Shown: positions 24,253-36,583 of the stretch, piece by piece
How positions within the stretch are numbered: position 1 is the stretch's first letter
How the letters are laid out: every line of letters begins with the position of its first letter
Source: Dactylorhiza incarnata
Lineage: Eukaryota > Streptophyta > Magnoliopsida > Asparagales > Orchidaceae
Direction of reading: 5' to 3'
NCBI GenBank assembly: GCA_033032865.1
Contig: JAWHQI010000228.1
Span: forward strand, 3,200,501 to 3,264,500
Length of the DNA stretch: 64,000 nucleotides
The notes under the pieces: model-generated
Database searches by the model: none
Seen by the model: only the letters and a program-made list of their open reading frames with translations
What the model was told of the DNA's origin: nothing
Position numbers and translations under genes: made by a program

Positions 24253-25759
24253 TGATGAGTCCTGATCATATACACATTTATGGACTCATCCGGGCCGCTA
24301 TTCAGTCATTCCACCGCACTTTAGCCCTGTTATAGGTTATATTTGATAATCCATGCTAGGTGCACTTCTGGGGCCACTTTGGTGTGATTTCGTGCTTATC
24401 GTCATTAGTAGTTTTCATGCGCTGTTAAGTGCCACCTTCAGTGGCTGGATTTGTGGTTGTGCCGGAATAGGAGTCGCGTAGGTGTTTCCGGTGCAATTCT
24501 GCACAGGAACACTGCGCACGATCACTTGTTCTATTGCGCACGACCACTGGTCGTGCGCCACTGATCGTGTGCACTTAACCCTTTTTTCATGAGTTCTGTT
24601 TGGTGTAGTGCGCACGAGCATCAACGCCAGTGCGCACGACCACCGGTCGTGCGCCACTGTTCGTGCGCACTTATCATTAAATTTCTGAGTTCTGTTTCGT
24701 CTAATGCGCACGACCACCGACGATAGTGCGCACGACCACCGGTCGTGCGCCACTGGTCGTGCGAACATTTTATTTTATAAATTTCGTGTCTTGCAGGTTC
24801 CACCCAGGTTGTGCGCATGATCGCAGAATTCTAGTGCGCACGACCACTGGTCGTGCGCCAATGACCGTGCGCACTGTTTAATTCAGCGCCTATATAATGA
24901 CCTGTTCGCGAATTAGGTCGGGATTACGTCTTTTGGCTCCGTTCAGTCCGCCGTTTTCGCCATTTTTAGAGGGTTTTCACCCCCTAGGCCTCCTCCATCA
25001 TCCAAGGACTTAAAGGAAGGGATTCTACACTCATTTTGATCGCTTAAGAAGAAGTTCTTCGCATTAGACGTGGCCGGATGGTAAATCGCTGGAGAAGACG
25101 GGTCCATTGGGAGGTGTGACAGCCCTCCTCTACCCGGACGCAGTTGGGACCGAGCTAGGACGCGGATTGACAACCCGGTGCTTTCTACCGTGAATCTACG
25201 ACGAGACTCCAGATTCGGTCGTATTTCTTGCCTTTTTCTTCTACTTGTGTGGTTATATTTGTTGTATTCTCTTTATCTAGATGATGAACACTATGAATCA
25301 TGTTTAGTATTGTTTATTTCATGTTTATGAAATCAATTTGTTCATTTGTGTCAATGAGGTGCGCCCCCATTAATTTTCCGCTCCACCACCATGTCCGGTG
25401 CCGCACTAGCAATTGCTAGTGGTGTGCTTGTCGAAGAGGTGCTTGCGACCCTCATTCCGCTTGCCTACTCGTCCATCCGCCCTTGCGACGCAGCGCGCTC
25501 AAGGCCTGCCTAGTCTCCATCCCGCCAATCTAAGCTTTGCATAGCGGCATTGCTTAGGAGTAGGCGTAGTATTTCCTTTTATGTGCAAACCTCAAAGCCC
25601 CTTTCGTTTGCATTCCGCCTACCGCAGGACTTCGTTCTCAAGTCCTTCCTCGATAATAAACTCCACCTTACTGTGTTCCTCAAGAGACCGACACTCGGGG
25701 ATTCTATTCCCAAAATTTATTACTTGCGCGACCGATGCACTTGCCGAATTATCGCATGA
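24253..25759 (+). repeat. Athila-1 LTR2 (1507 bp)
   Basis: Directly follows the polypurine tract. Ends gcatga, not gcatca. It shares derived variants with LTR3 and not with LTR1/LTR4: loss of one C in ctctacccggacg, ggtgctttctacc, ctccagattcgg and ttcgtttgcattcc. Confidence 0.95.
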
Positions 25760-25804
25760 AGTTTTTGGCGTCGTTGCCGGGGACTCATCCGGGCCGCTAT
25801 TTTG
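25760..25804 (+). repeat. 45-bp spacer 1 between Athila-1 LTRs
   Basis: Composed of the primer-site block (agtttttggcgtcgttgccg) fused to a piece that matches the LTR interior just inside its 5' end (ggactcatccgggccgctat), then tttg and the next LTR start. It has one difference from spacer 2 in the primer-site part (gcgtcg against gcgccg). Confidence 0.95.
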
Positions 25805-27311
25805 TGATGAGTCCTGATCATATACACATTTATGGACTCATCCGGGCCGCTATTCAGTCATTCCACCGCACTTTAGCCCTGTTATAGGTTATATTTGATA
25901 ATCCATGCTAGGTGCACTTCTGGGGCCACTTTGGTGTGATTTCGTGCTTATCGTCATTAGTAGTTTTCATGCGCTGTTAAGTGCCACCTTCAGTGGCTGG
26001 ATTTGTGGTTGTGCCGGAATAGGAGTCGCGTAGGTGTTTCCGGTGCAATTCTGCACAGGAACACTGCGCACGATCACTTGTTCTATTGCGCACGACCAAT
26101 GGTCGTGCGCCACTGATCGTGTGCACTTAACCCTTTTTTCATGAGTTCTGTTTGGTGTAGTGCGCACGAGCATCAACGCCAGTGCGCACGACCACCGGTC
26201 GTGCGCCACTGTTCGTGCGCACTTATCATTAAATTTCTGAGTTCTGTTTCGTCTAATGCGCACGACCACCGACGATAGTGCGCACGACCACCGGTCGTGC
26301 GCCACTGGTCGTGCGAACATTTTATTTTATAAATTTCGTGTCTTGCAGGTTCCACCCAGGTTGTGCGCACGATCGCAGAATTCTAGTGCGCACGACCACT
26401 GGTCGTGCGCCAATGACCGTGCGCACTGTTTAATTCAGCGCCTATATAATGACCTGTTCGCGAATTAGGTCGGGATTACGTCTTTTGGCTCCGTTCAGTC
26501 CGCCGTTTTCGCCATTTTCAGAGGGTTTTCACCCCCTAGGCCTCCTCCATCATCCAAGGACTTAAAGGAAGGGATTCTACACTCATTTTGATCGCTTAAG
26601 AAGAAGTTCTTCGCATTAGACGTGGCCGGATGGTAAATCGCTGGAGAAGACGGGTCCATTGGGAGGTGTGACAGCCCTCCTCTACCCGGACGCAGTTGGG
26701 ACCGAGCTAGGACGCGGATTGACAACCCGGTGCTTTCTACCGTGAATCTACGACGAGACTCCAGATTCGGTCGTATTTCTTGCCTTTTTCTTCTACTTGT
26801 GTGGTTATATTTGTTGTATTCTCTTTATCTAGATGATGAACACTATGAATCATGTTTAGTATTGTTTATTTCATGTTTATGAAATCAATTTGTTCATTTG
26901 TGTCAATGAGGTGCGCCCCCATTAATTTTCCGCTCCACCACCATGTCCGGTGCCGCACTAGCAATTGCTAGTGGTGTGCTTGTCGAAGAGGTGCTTGCGA
27001 CCCTCATTCCGCTTGCCTACTCGTCCATCCGCCCTTGCGACGCAGCGCGCTCAAGGCCTGCCTAGTCTCCATCCCGCCAATCGAAGCTTTGCATAGCGGC
27101 ATTGCTTAGGAGTAGGCGTAGTATTTCCTTTTATGTGCAAACCTCAAAGCCCCTTTCGTTTGCATTCCGCCTACCGCAGGACTTCGATCTCAAGTCCTTC
27201 CTCGATAATAAACTCCACCTTACTGTGTTCCTCAAGAGACCGACACTCGGGGATTCTATTCCCAAAATTTATTACTTGCGCGACCGGTGCACTTGCCGAA
27301 TTATCGCATGA
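25805..27311 (+). repeat. Athila-1 LTR3 (1507 bp)
   Basis: Starts exactly 1552 bp after LTR2 and ends gcatga. It is nearest to LTR2 by shared variants. Confidence 0.95.
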
Positions 27312-27356
27312 AGTTTTTGGCGCCGTTGCCGGGGACTCATCCGGGCCGCTATTTTG
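27312..27356 (+). repeat. 45-bp spacer 2 between Athila-1 LTRs
   Basis: Same fused structure as 25760-25804: primer-site block, LTR-derived actcatccgggccgctat, then tttg. The identical junction shows that spacers 1 and 2 derive from one event that was later duplicated. Confidence 0.95.
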
Positions 27357-28864
27357 TGATGAGTCCTGATCATATACACATTTATGGACTCATCCGGGCC
27401 GCTATTCAGTCATTCCACCGCACTTTAGCCCTGTTATAGGTTATATTTGATAATCCATGCTAGGTGCACTTCTGGGGCCACTTTGGTGTGATTTCGTGCT
27501 TATCGTCATTAGTAGTTTTCATGCGCTGTTAAGTGCCACCTTCAGTGGCTGGATTTGTGGTTGTGCCGGAATAGGAGTCGCGTAGGTGTTTCCGGTGCAA
27601 TTCTGCACAGGAACACTGCGCACGATCACTTGTTCTATTGCGCACGACCACTGGTCGTGCGCCTCTGATCGTGTGCACTTAACCCTTTTTTCATGAGTTC
27701 TGTTTGGTGTAGTGCGCACGAGCATCAACGCCAGTGCGCACGACCACCGGTCGTGCGCCACTGTTCGTGCGCACTTATCATTAAATTTCTGAGTTCTGTT
27801 TCGTCTAATGCGCACGACCACCGACGATAGTGCGCACGACCACCGGTCGTGCGCCACTGGTCGTGCGAACATTTTATTTTATAAATTTCGTGTCTTGCAG
27901 GTTCCACCCAGGTTGTGCGCACGATCGCAGAATTCTAGTGCGCACGACCACTGGTCGTGCGCCAATGACCGTGCGCACTGTTTAATTCAGCGCCTATATA
28001 ATGACCTGTTCGCGAATTAGGTCGGGATTACGTCTTTTGGCTCCGTTCAGTCCGCCGTTTTCGCCATTTTCAGAGGGTTTTCACCCCCTAGGCCTCCTCC
28101 ATCATCCAAGGACTTAAAGGAAGGGATTCTACACTCATTTTGATCGCTTAAGAAGAAGTTCTTCGCATTAGACGTGGCCGGATGGTAAATCGCTGGAGAA
28201 GACGGGTCCATTGGGAGGTGTGACAGCCCTCCTCTACCCCGGACGCAGTTGGGACCGAGCTAGGACGCGGATTGACAACCCGGTGCTTCCTACCGTGAAT
28301 CTACGACGAGACTCCGGATTCGGTCGTATTTCTTGCCTTTTTCTTCTACTTGTGTGGTTATATTTGTTGTATTCTCTTTATCTAGATGATGAACACTATG
28401 AATCATGTTTAGTATTGTTTATTTCATGTTTATGAAATCAATTTGTTCATTTGTGTCAATGAGGTGCGCCCCCATTAATTTTCCGCTCCACCACCATGTC
28501 CGGTGCCGCACTAGCAATTGCTAGTGGTGTGCTTGTCGAAGAGGTGCTTGCGACCCTCATTCCGCTTGCCTACTCGTCCATCCGCCCTTGCGACGCAGCG
28601 CGCTCAAGGCCTGCCTAGTCTCCATCCCGCCAATCGAAACTTTGCATAGCGGCATTGCTTAGGAGTAGGCGTAGTATTTCCTTTTATGTGCAAACCTCAA
28701 AGCCCCTTTCGTTCGCATTCCGCCTACCGCAGGACTTCGATCTCAAGTCCTTCCTCGATAATAAACTCCACCTTACTGTGTTCCTCAAGAGACCGACACT
28801 CGGGGATTCTATTCCCAAAATTTATTACTTGCGCGACCGGTGCACTTGCCGAATTATCGCATCA
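27357..28864 (+). repeat. Athila-1 LTR4 (terminal 3' LTR, 1508 bp)
   Basis: Ends gcatca like LTR1 and is followed by the target duplication gtccg. It keeps the ancestral states at most sites where LTR2 and LTR3 differ, so LTR1 and LTR4 are the true outer pair. Confidence 0.95.
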
Positions 28865-28869
28865 GTCCG

Positions 28870-28991
28870 TTAAAGCACCCATAATCGGTCGTCGGTGATT
28901 TAGGGTTTCGCCTATAAATACCCCTGCTGGGGGCAACGGGTAGAGACGTTCCAAACTTGACGCTCACTCGGATGCTTCGAGCGCTCTATCA
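28870..28991 (+). repeat. Copia-B1 3' LTR, second part
   Basis: The remaining 122 bp of the interrupted LTR, ending gctctatca, followed by target duplication aaaat (28992-28996). Confidence 0.95.
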
Positions 28992-28996
28992 AAAAT

Positions 28997-31664
28997 GCGG
29001 CGTCAAACGAGGCCAATATGTTTTACTGCTGTTCTTACTAAAACACAGCGAGATAATATTTTTCCCTCCAAATGATTTCATTTTGGTGCTCTCACGCTCT
29101 CGATCAGCTTTTACCTATTTCGATCGAAGCACAGACGAACCACGGAATTTCGCTTAAGCCCTGGACTTACACACGGCATGCCCTAATATTTTCATTCTCA
29201 TTCTCATTCTGGAGTGAATCCACCCTGAATCAGCCATCGACATCCCGGGAGAGGTCGACAAGACAATGACGCGTCGAGGAGTTAGGACTCAAGGAGGCCA
29301 GGCGTCTCTTCTCTCCATTCTCCGACACTGGCAACCTTGTTCTGGTTCGTTCTTCTGCAGACTGCAGTTCACCGGGAATTCAGAAAGCTGGTTCCATCTT
29401 CATCCTTTTTTAGGTATTAGGCAAGCTATAGAAGAGTTATGCTTGGATTTACTTGTCCTCTTTTTGGTTTTCTCCATTTTTCCCTGACATTCCCTTTTTA
29501 TGTTTTCAGATTTTCCCTCTTAGGTTCTAGGATACCGCATTCAATTCTTCAAAGAGTTAAAGGTCTGCAGCAGTCAGAAGATTACATATCAATAGGGCTG
29601 AATTTACTTGCTTCTTCAACAGCCAACGGGTCTTCGATTCTTCAAGGACTCAAGACTCAAAGGTATTTAGTTTAACATTTCTTTTTGATGATTTTAACAA
29701 GTATTTCTTTTGTAGTGTGTTTAGTTTGGTAAGGTAAGGTATACTCAAAGGTCAAAGGTATTGAATTTATATCTTACATTTTCTATACTTTGTTCTAATG
29801 AAGGGGAAATGTAACTATGATCATGATCAAAACAATATAAGGAGAAGGATAAATAAATAACATAATGTTTACGCACAATTTTACTGGAAACCAATTTGTA
29901 TTGTCGCAATATTGTGCTGTTCATAGATGGTTCTCGTGGAATTATCTCTCTCCGATACTGGTATAAGAAAATACAACATGTTTCTAGATGGATCTGTATT
30001 CCTAAGATATTGCATAGTAGCATTCTATGTTAAAGAGAACCGTAGAGTGAACCTGAGAGGTTAACAATTTTCTCCTGTCGAAAAAGGTTTAGTTAGCTTA
30101 ATAAAACGTAGGGGCTCAATTTCTCTAAACTGAAGCTCCCAAATTCCAAAGCTTTGCATTTAGCCATGTGCATTATATTCTCTTTTTGAAATTTATGAAC
30201 GCTCATCTGGATTTAATTGCTTATTATTTGTTCAAATACTAGTTATAATCATTTCATTAGCACGTCTTATCAATTTTGGAATGAGAGCCTACATTTAAAA
30301 GCTAGATGTGTCAGTATGATTAAGGAAAAGATGTTCTGAAATGTGTTCTTTAGAATGTGTGATGCTATGCTAAGATGTTAGGTGAAGAAAGGTTGCTAAA
30401 CTTAGCATTTGGTATCTATAATATTGCTTGATTTTACTTTGATGTTTACTGAATTCTGATATAATAATTTAGATGACAAATTCAGAAATCTCAAACTTGA
30501 TTACTTTGGATAGGAAGAACTAACTGATTTACCAAAATCAATGTAGGACACACCACTACCAAAATAAGTGTAAATTAAAGATTATGTTATTTTATTGTCT
30601 TTATTTCTGTATCAAGGAAATTTTGGTTGTAAATTTATCTATTTGATATCTTGTCTTATTCAAAATGCATGTTGTGTTGCCTATGTGGTGACCCAATTCT
30701 ATTGTCCAATGGTCTGTTCGGTTGGATGAAATTGGCTTTCCAAAATTAGAATTTAGGTGTCAATTTCAATTCCATAGTACGTCTCCAAAATCAAAGAAGA
30801 AATTGGAAATTGAATACCACAGAATTAGGAGATGTCAGAATTAGGCAATTCCAAAAATGCGAACTCCACCCAAAAGAAAATTGTATTTTTCGCAAATCCC
30901 ACAACTGTCTCTAATCTCACAACTCTCCAACAATGCTACTCTCCTACATCGTAGCTGTCTCAAATCTTACAACCCTACCTGACAATTCCGCAACACACTT
31001 TTTATCAAAATGAGTTTTATATTTTATCATCAAAGTTTGGATGTGAGGAAATACACTTTTGGCATTGGGAGATTTGGCCAAAATAGGATGTACAAAAATC
31101 ACGTGGTTTAGGATGGTTCAGGTAGACTAGCATTTCAGAGATTTTATATTTTTCTCTTCTTTCTGGATTACTATCTTTTTTTCAAATTTTACATATGGTA
31201 ATATGGTGGATGGTTAGACTTCATATCAACCTTGCTTGGTAAGACTTCTGTTAGAAAGATATAAGTGTATTGGAGGTTATTAGGAGTCTATGAGGGTTAG
31301 AAGGAAATTGAATGTTCTATTTTGTAATTCCATAATCATTTGTGGTAGAGATTTGAATGTTTCGTTTCATCATTTACTAGAAGTTATAAACCAATATGGT
31401 AATATGTTTGATGATTTGTAATGATGGAGCTTATAAATCATATTTAATTCCATAGTATTTATGGCGCTGCAATTTTTTAATTGCAAGGGGCTGCCCCCTA
31501 ATGTATTGGTGAATAGATTGATTATAAAAATATGCCTGCGAGTTTATATGGCATTTGGACTGCCTGAAGTGTGGTGGAGTTTGCACTGCCTGAAGTGCAG
31601 TTTGCACTGTAGTGCAGTGCAGTGCAATTCAATTTTGTTGCACTGTAGTGGCTTATAAAAATAT
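28997..31664. other. CACTA central part between the two copia insertions
   Basis: AT-rich sequence with no long ORF and no transposase homology visible. It contains an exon-like block at 29524-29662. A 'tgcactgtagtgcagtgcagtgca' type simple repeat lies near 31570-31650. Segment 31515-31545 is similar to the sequence flanking Copia-B2 (ataaaaatatgcc ... gagtttat), a small local duplication into whose second copy Copia-B2 inserted. Confidence 0.5.
29524..29662 (+). other. Candidate exon inside the CACTA element
   Basis: 139 bp between an acceptor-like ttccctcttag and a donor-like caaag|gtatt. One frame is open throughout and reads SRIPHSILQRVKG at its start and SILQGLKTQ at its end, leaving two bases (ag) to be completed. 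The exon at 47068 begins with one base before its codons, so the two are phase-compatible. I recognise no family. It could be part of a captured host gene or of a CACTA-encoded protein. Chance is not excluded. Confidence 0.3.
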
Positions 31665-31669
31665 GCCCG

Positions 31670-31847
31670 TGATAAGAGTGCTCGAAGCATCCGAGTGAGC
31701 GTCAAGTTTGGAACATTCTACCCGTTGCCCCCAGCGGGGGTATTTATAGGCGTAATCCTAAATCCTCGACGACCCGTTATGGGTACTTTAACAGACCCGT
31801 TAGGGTTCCGTTAAATACATGTCAATACTGCTAAATATACCTTAACA
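31670..31847 (-). repeat. Copia-B2 3' LTR
   Basis: 178 bp. Read on the minus strand it starts tgttaagg, next to the polypurine tract. Confidence 0.95.
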
Positions 31848-32665
31848 TTCTCCTCCTATATTGTAGCAATTGTATCACATAACGGGTTAAACAGAACATA
31901 TAAGTTAGATAACGACAAAATGAGTTTCAGATTAAAACAACAAGAGTTTTAGATCAAACGTGTAAACTCAAACAGGTTCCAAACATGCAAAAGCAAAAGC
32001 AGAAGCAAGAACAGTAATCTGAATCAAAAACTCAAAACTAGTGACGGGTCGGTCTACTCAAACAGCAGATCATCTCCATCCATGTCGAAATCCACTTTCT
32101 CTCCTCCAGACTCCAATTGATCTACATTTAATCATTAGAATGTCATGAAAACAAAACTCAATGAATCCATACATATGCAAATCAAAAGTAAAGTGATTAG
32201 TTCTTACAGTTTAGAACATAATACTCTAACTAGGAAGAAAGACTCACAGGTCCGCATCTCTATCTAATTTACACAAAATTAGAAATTTGGTTTCATAGAA
32301 CCGAGCTATGTTCCTTCGATTATTAATATTATTACCAAGCGTTTCACAATTGTGTTATATCATCAAGTTTGGAATGATACAATAAGCTGTGACCAATATA
32401 TCATCAAGTTTGGAATGATATAAGTAATGATCATAATATCAGGACGCATATCAGCAACTTTAGTATTCGTTTTTGGAATGATACCCAATTCAGCCTTTGA
32501 AAAGAAATAGTTGTGTAAGTTATCAAGTTTGGAATGACTAGCAACTAAACAATCTCAGGACTTCATCAACTAGCATCTGGAACACTTCAGTGTACTCAGT
32601 CTAGATGCGTGAATGTAGGCAGACTCGGTTCTAAAATCTTAAACAAACATTGGTATTAAGTCCCA
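31848..32665 (-). other. Copia-B2 3' non-coding region
   Basis: Counterpart of 15111-15920. It carries the same repeated motif, here seen as tttggaatgat, at about four positions between 32360 and 32540. Confidence 0.7.
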
Positions 32666-34490
32666 CTAAATAGACTTTAATCCCATATCCCCTGATGTTT
32701 TAGATGTAAGAACCTTGCATAAGCCCTTGGTAAGGACATCTGCTACATTATCTTTTGATCTCACGTCCAAGAGGGAAATGATCCCTTGACTGGTGAGATA
32801 GGTCAACCAGGCCTGTTTCATCCGTAGTTGCCTTCACTTACCATTGAACAATGAATTAGTTGCAATGGTTTTTGTGGCTTGATTGGTCACAAAACATCGA
32901 GATAGAGTTCATTTTAAGACTCGTCATTGGAATATCCATAAACAAATCTCTAACCCACTCTGCTTCTTCGGCAGCTGAAGCAATAGCATATAGTTCGGAT
33001 TTCATAGAGGATAGTGCTATACACGTTTGCCTCTTAGATTTCCAAGCTACTGCGGCTCCTCCTAGGGTAAACACATAACCACTAGTGGACCTACTATCAC
33101 CAACATCTGAGCACCAGGAGGCGTCAGAGTACCCTTCAAGCACAGGAGGGTGTCCACTGTAACATAAATCATACTGCTCAGTATACTTTAAGTATCGCAT
33201 TATCCTTTCCAAGGCGTGCAGTGGTCCTTTCCAGGGTTACTAGTGAATCTAATCGACATGCCGACCGTAAAGGCTATGTCGGGTCTAGTGCAGGTAGTAA
33301 CATACATTAGACTGCCAATAAGTTTGGATTAATCCAACTGTATAATAGGTGAACCGTCGTAAGGTTTCAGTCTATTATTATAGTCGTATGGAGTCTCAAT
33401 CTTCCTGCACCTATCATAACCCCACTTCTCTAGTAGAGTTCTGATGTAGTGACTCTGGCTGAGGGTGATACCCTTATCCGTAAAGTTCACTTCCATGCCT
33501 AGGATGGTCTTCACCACACCTAAGTCAGTCATGCTAAATTTTGACTTCAAGGTAACCTTAACGTCTTCCACCTCAGACTGATCAGTACCCAGGATTAGCA
33601 TGTCATCAACATACAAGCAGATTATAGAGACGGAGTTTGGACTTGTCCGTATGTATAGACATTTATCTGAAAGGCTGGATTTAAAATGCAGGCCTTTTAC
33701 GTAAGTGTCAAACTTCTCGTGCATAGCTTTGGTGTTTGCTTCAATCCGTATAGTGACTTAATCAACTTACAGACCTTGGTTTCTAGACCTTCTACGACGA
33801 ACCCTTTAGGTTGACGCATGTAGATCACCTCAGAAAGATCTCCATTTAGAAATGCAGTCTTTACGTCCATCTGATGAACGATGAAGCATTCAATAGATGC
33901 GATAATGAGAAGAACTCTGATCGTTGCAATGTGACAAACAGGTGAGTATGTGTCAAAGTAGTCTATTCCACTCACTTGAGTGAAGCCTTTTGCAACTAGA
34001 TGTGCTTTGTACTTAGCGATACTCCTATCTAGATTCAGTTTCTTCTTGAGAACCCACTTGCTCCCAATGGTTTTAGCTCCTTTGGACAGGTCAACTAATG
34101 TCCAAGTTTGGTTCTCCATGAGAGAGTTCATCTCATCATCAATGACTTCTCTCCATAACAGGGAATCCTTGGATCGCATCGCTTCCTTATAGGTGGATGG
34201 ATCAGCTTCAACGTGGTAAGTCACAAAGTCTGTACCGAAGCTTTTAGGAACACGTTCCCTATTAGATAGCCTAGTGGACTCTAGGGCACTAGTGTGAACT
34301 GGCTCAGTGTCTGGGAGTCATAGTTCCGTCCCAACGAGGGTATCAGAACTGGTGTCTGGCAGACCTGGAAGAGTCAGGTTCTTATCTCTAAGAAACTTGT
34401 CCCCAAAGAACACAGCATCTCTAGACTCAATGACCGAGTTGGTAGAGAGATCTAGAAATCGGTCTGTAGCACTATCCACCGCACATGCTA
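32666..34490 (-). pseudogene. Copia-B2 pol, 3' half (RT and RNase H)
   Basis: Continues the polyprotein after the chromovirus insertion. Includes the integrase/RT linker, RT with YVDDMLIL, and RNase H with YSDASW and SELYAIASA. Breaks: TGA at 34318-34320 (CGA in Copia-B1), a single-base deletion near 33720 that shifts frame between LKQTPKL and MHEKFD, and a stop near 33329. It ends at TAG 32666-32668. Non-functional. Confidence 0.9.
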
Positions 34491-36154
34491 TGTAAGACCC
34501 CAAATTTCATGTGCATTCAAAAATACCAAAAATTAAAATAAGTTGAAGTCAGGGAGCTAGCGCCAGGCGCTAGCGCTAGCGCCGACGATAGTGTCTCTAA
34601 GCGGTACCGACTCAGGGCTAGCGCCAGCACTAACCACTAGCGCCGGCGGTAGCGGGAAATTCATATATACCAAGAAATTCGATGTTTCTTCTCATTTCTT
34701 GACGAATTCTCTGCCTTTCTGAGATCTGAGAGCTGAGAGCCGAGCGTGAGGGTGAGGCTTTCGTTGTGCCAAGGGCAAAGTCACGAAGGCGATTTTGTGT
34801 GCTTGCGCCATCAGCGATTCCGTGGAGAGGGTGCTGGTTCAGCGAGTTTCCTCCGGATCAAGCTCAGTTCTATGGCACCGAAACGGCCTACGAGGGTAAC
34901 GAATCTCCTCCCTAGCCTTTGGACATGTGTGTCCTTTGATTTCCATGTTTTGGAAGACTTCTACTAATTAGTAGATTAGATCTTCCGGTGGGATGAAGTT
35001 ATCCCCCCCCCCCACAAATTGCATATAGAGTCCGGAATGGAAGTACGGGCATAGGCATGTTGTGTGAAGCCCATCTGGACAGTTCGAGCCGGATTGGTGA
35101 TGTTTATCGCGTGGAGAAGACTCCGTGTATATGCTGTGGTTCGGGTCTTCTGTACTGTTTTGTACAACAAATTATCCTGGAGGTGTTTCCCAGGCAATAC
35201 CCGAAATTTCGTAGCAGAACTGAGTTCTGTTACTAGCGCCGGGCGCTAGCGATAGCGCCGGCGGTAGCTCCAGGTGAGCTACTAGTGTTGTTATCTGGGG
35301 GTGTTTTCCCATAGGTAGCAGTATTGACTTCTATTACCAGTGCCGGGCAGAACTGGGTTCTGTTGCTAGCGCCAGGCGCTAGCGTCAGCGCCGGCGATAG
35401 CGCCCAGCATACAGACTGTGTGTTTTCGTGCTACCTAAATTCCTGTAGACTGGATACGTATCAGAAAAAGCTGTGGAACTTGCAAAACCCAGTTTTAAGA
35501 GATGGGTATTGGCTGAAGCTTACCCGTATCGTGTACACTACGATGATTGAGCACGGGTCTAGCTGAACCGAACCCCCTATAGTGGTGGTGAAGAGGTCGC
35601 TCCTCGTTGCACCGGGCTATGGAAGAGTGTCGTAACTTCGTGTGTACGGGCTAGCTCAATTTGCTTGTCTAAGTTGAAATAAGACTTAGCTTAAGGGCGT
35701 AACTCAGGGAGTATGCCAAAGTGTGCCTTGAGAGCACGAAGCGGGTGGCGCGGTATGTCCCCCTGTTGGTGTTGTTTGCGGATATAGATTTATATGCTGC
35801 TGACATTTACTTGCAGGGAAGGAGCAGCGCCGCCCCGAGTGTGGGGTGGGGTCGTTATAAATCTTGGCCAGCTAAAGCTGACCGGTTACTTGTTTTCCCA
35901 CCACTTGGTGGATTTGCTTATACAGGTCCCGGTGAGACTAGCGGGAAATAGAGGGCTGAAGCCCCTGCTGCTATACTGTGCTGTGCTGGCCCTTGAAGGC
36001 CATAGTTTTGTTTACCCTTTTGTTCATGTGTGGCCGGCCTGCGTGCCGATGTCTGGAAGCCACCTTTATGATGTAAACAATCAATGTAAATAACTCTTGA
36101 TGTTTTTCATTCCTAGTATCATTGTGGACATGTTGTAAACTGGTTTTAAGTAAA

Positions 36155-36203
<49 letters not shown>

Positions 36204-36350
36204 TTCCGTTGCGACTCTGGTGCTGAGATAGTTATCTTTTGTAACTGTTTAAATGCTAATTTTAGTACCGCGCTCTCCTGTTCATTTCATATGACGTGGG
36301 GTCCCGGCTGGACCTACTGTTATATGCTATGTAACAGGGAGGGTGTTACA
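34491..36350 (+). repeat. Chromovirus 5' LTR (1860 bp)
   Basis: Holds two clusters of gctagcgcc/ggcgctagc palindromic units (34556-34665 and 35233-35405). The first is followed at once by a TATA-like catatatac (34662-34670). A (TA)n run of about 43 bp at 36159-36201 is reduced to a few units in the 3' LTR. Confidence 0.95.
34662..34670 (+). promoter_or_regulatory. Chromovirus LTR TATA box
   Basis: catatatac, directly after the gctagcgcc palindrome cluster. Confidence 0.5.
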
Positions 36351-36353
36351 AAT

Positions 36354-36362
36354 TGGTATCAG
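36354..36362 (+). other. Chromovirus primer binding site
   Basis: tggtatcag, three bases after the 5' LTR. It matches the first nine bases of the initiator-Met tRNA primer site, then diverges (ctacggg where agc is expected). Confidence 0.8.
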
Positions 36363-36583
36363 CTACGGGTTTCGCTCCCTTTCCGTCTGAATTCGTGGTT
36401 GAATTCTTTTAAGGGGTGGTGAGCACGTGTGTGCGTCGCCTTTAACTCATATAAATAACCAGTAATTGTCCACTTTAGGAATGAATTACATGTATATGTG
36501 TAGCATTCGGATGGAACTTCTGTGTTCCTTTGTTGCTTCATGCCTTCTCCTAGTCGCTAATTGTGTTTTGTGCACATGTTTAG

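Larger units (their letters stand above)
15977..28864 (+). mobile_element. Athila-1: intact Ty3/gypsy element with a four-LTR tandem array
   Basis: Inserted in the 3' LTR of Copia-B1 with a perfect 5-bp target duplication gtccg (15972-15976 and 28865-28869). The order is LTR1 (15977-17484), internal region (17485-24252), LTR2 (24253-25759), 45-bp spacer, LTR3 (25805-27311), 45-bp spacer, LTR4 (27357-28864). All LTRs start tgatgagtcc. LTR1 and LTR4 end gcatca, LTR2 and LTR3 end gcatga. The Asp-tRNA-type primer site, the DLGAS protease and the polypurine tract aagtctggggg are those of Athila-type elements. The gag-pol frame is unbroken, so this copy or a close relative may be competent. Confidence 0.95.
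10218..28991 (+). mobile_element. Copia-B1: short-LTR Ty1/copia element, split by Athila-1
   Basis: A copia element with 178-bp LTRs (10218-10395, and 15921-15976 joined to 28870-28991), flanked by target duplication aaaat at 10213-10217 and 28992-28996. Its 3' LTR is interrupted by the 12.9-kb Athila-1 insertion. The reassembled 3' LTR is again exactly 178 bp and differs from the 5' LTR at about seven sites (about 4%). Its own length without the insertion is about 5.9 kb. It has a polypurine tract aggaggagaa but no TGG-type primer site. A second copy in opposite orientation, Copia-B2, sits in the same CACTA element. Confidence 0.95.

Noticed and set aside
30700..30860. MITE-like sequence around gtctgttcggttgg
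   Set aside because: The start resembles common MITE ends but no inverted terminal partner with a target duplication was found by eye.
34746..34967. 73-codon ORF conserved in both chromovirus LTRs (also 41494-41715)
   Set aside because: Conservation reflects LTR identity. No ATG at the start, no homologue recognised, and position within the LTR argues against it.
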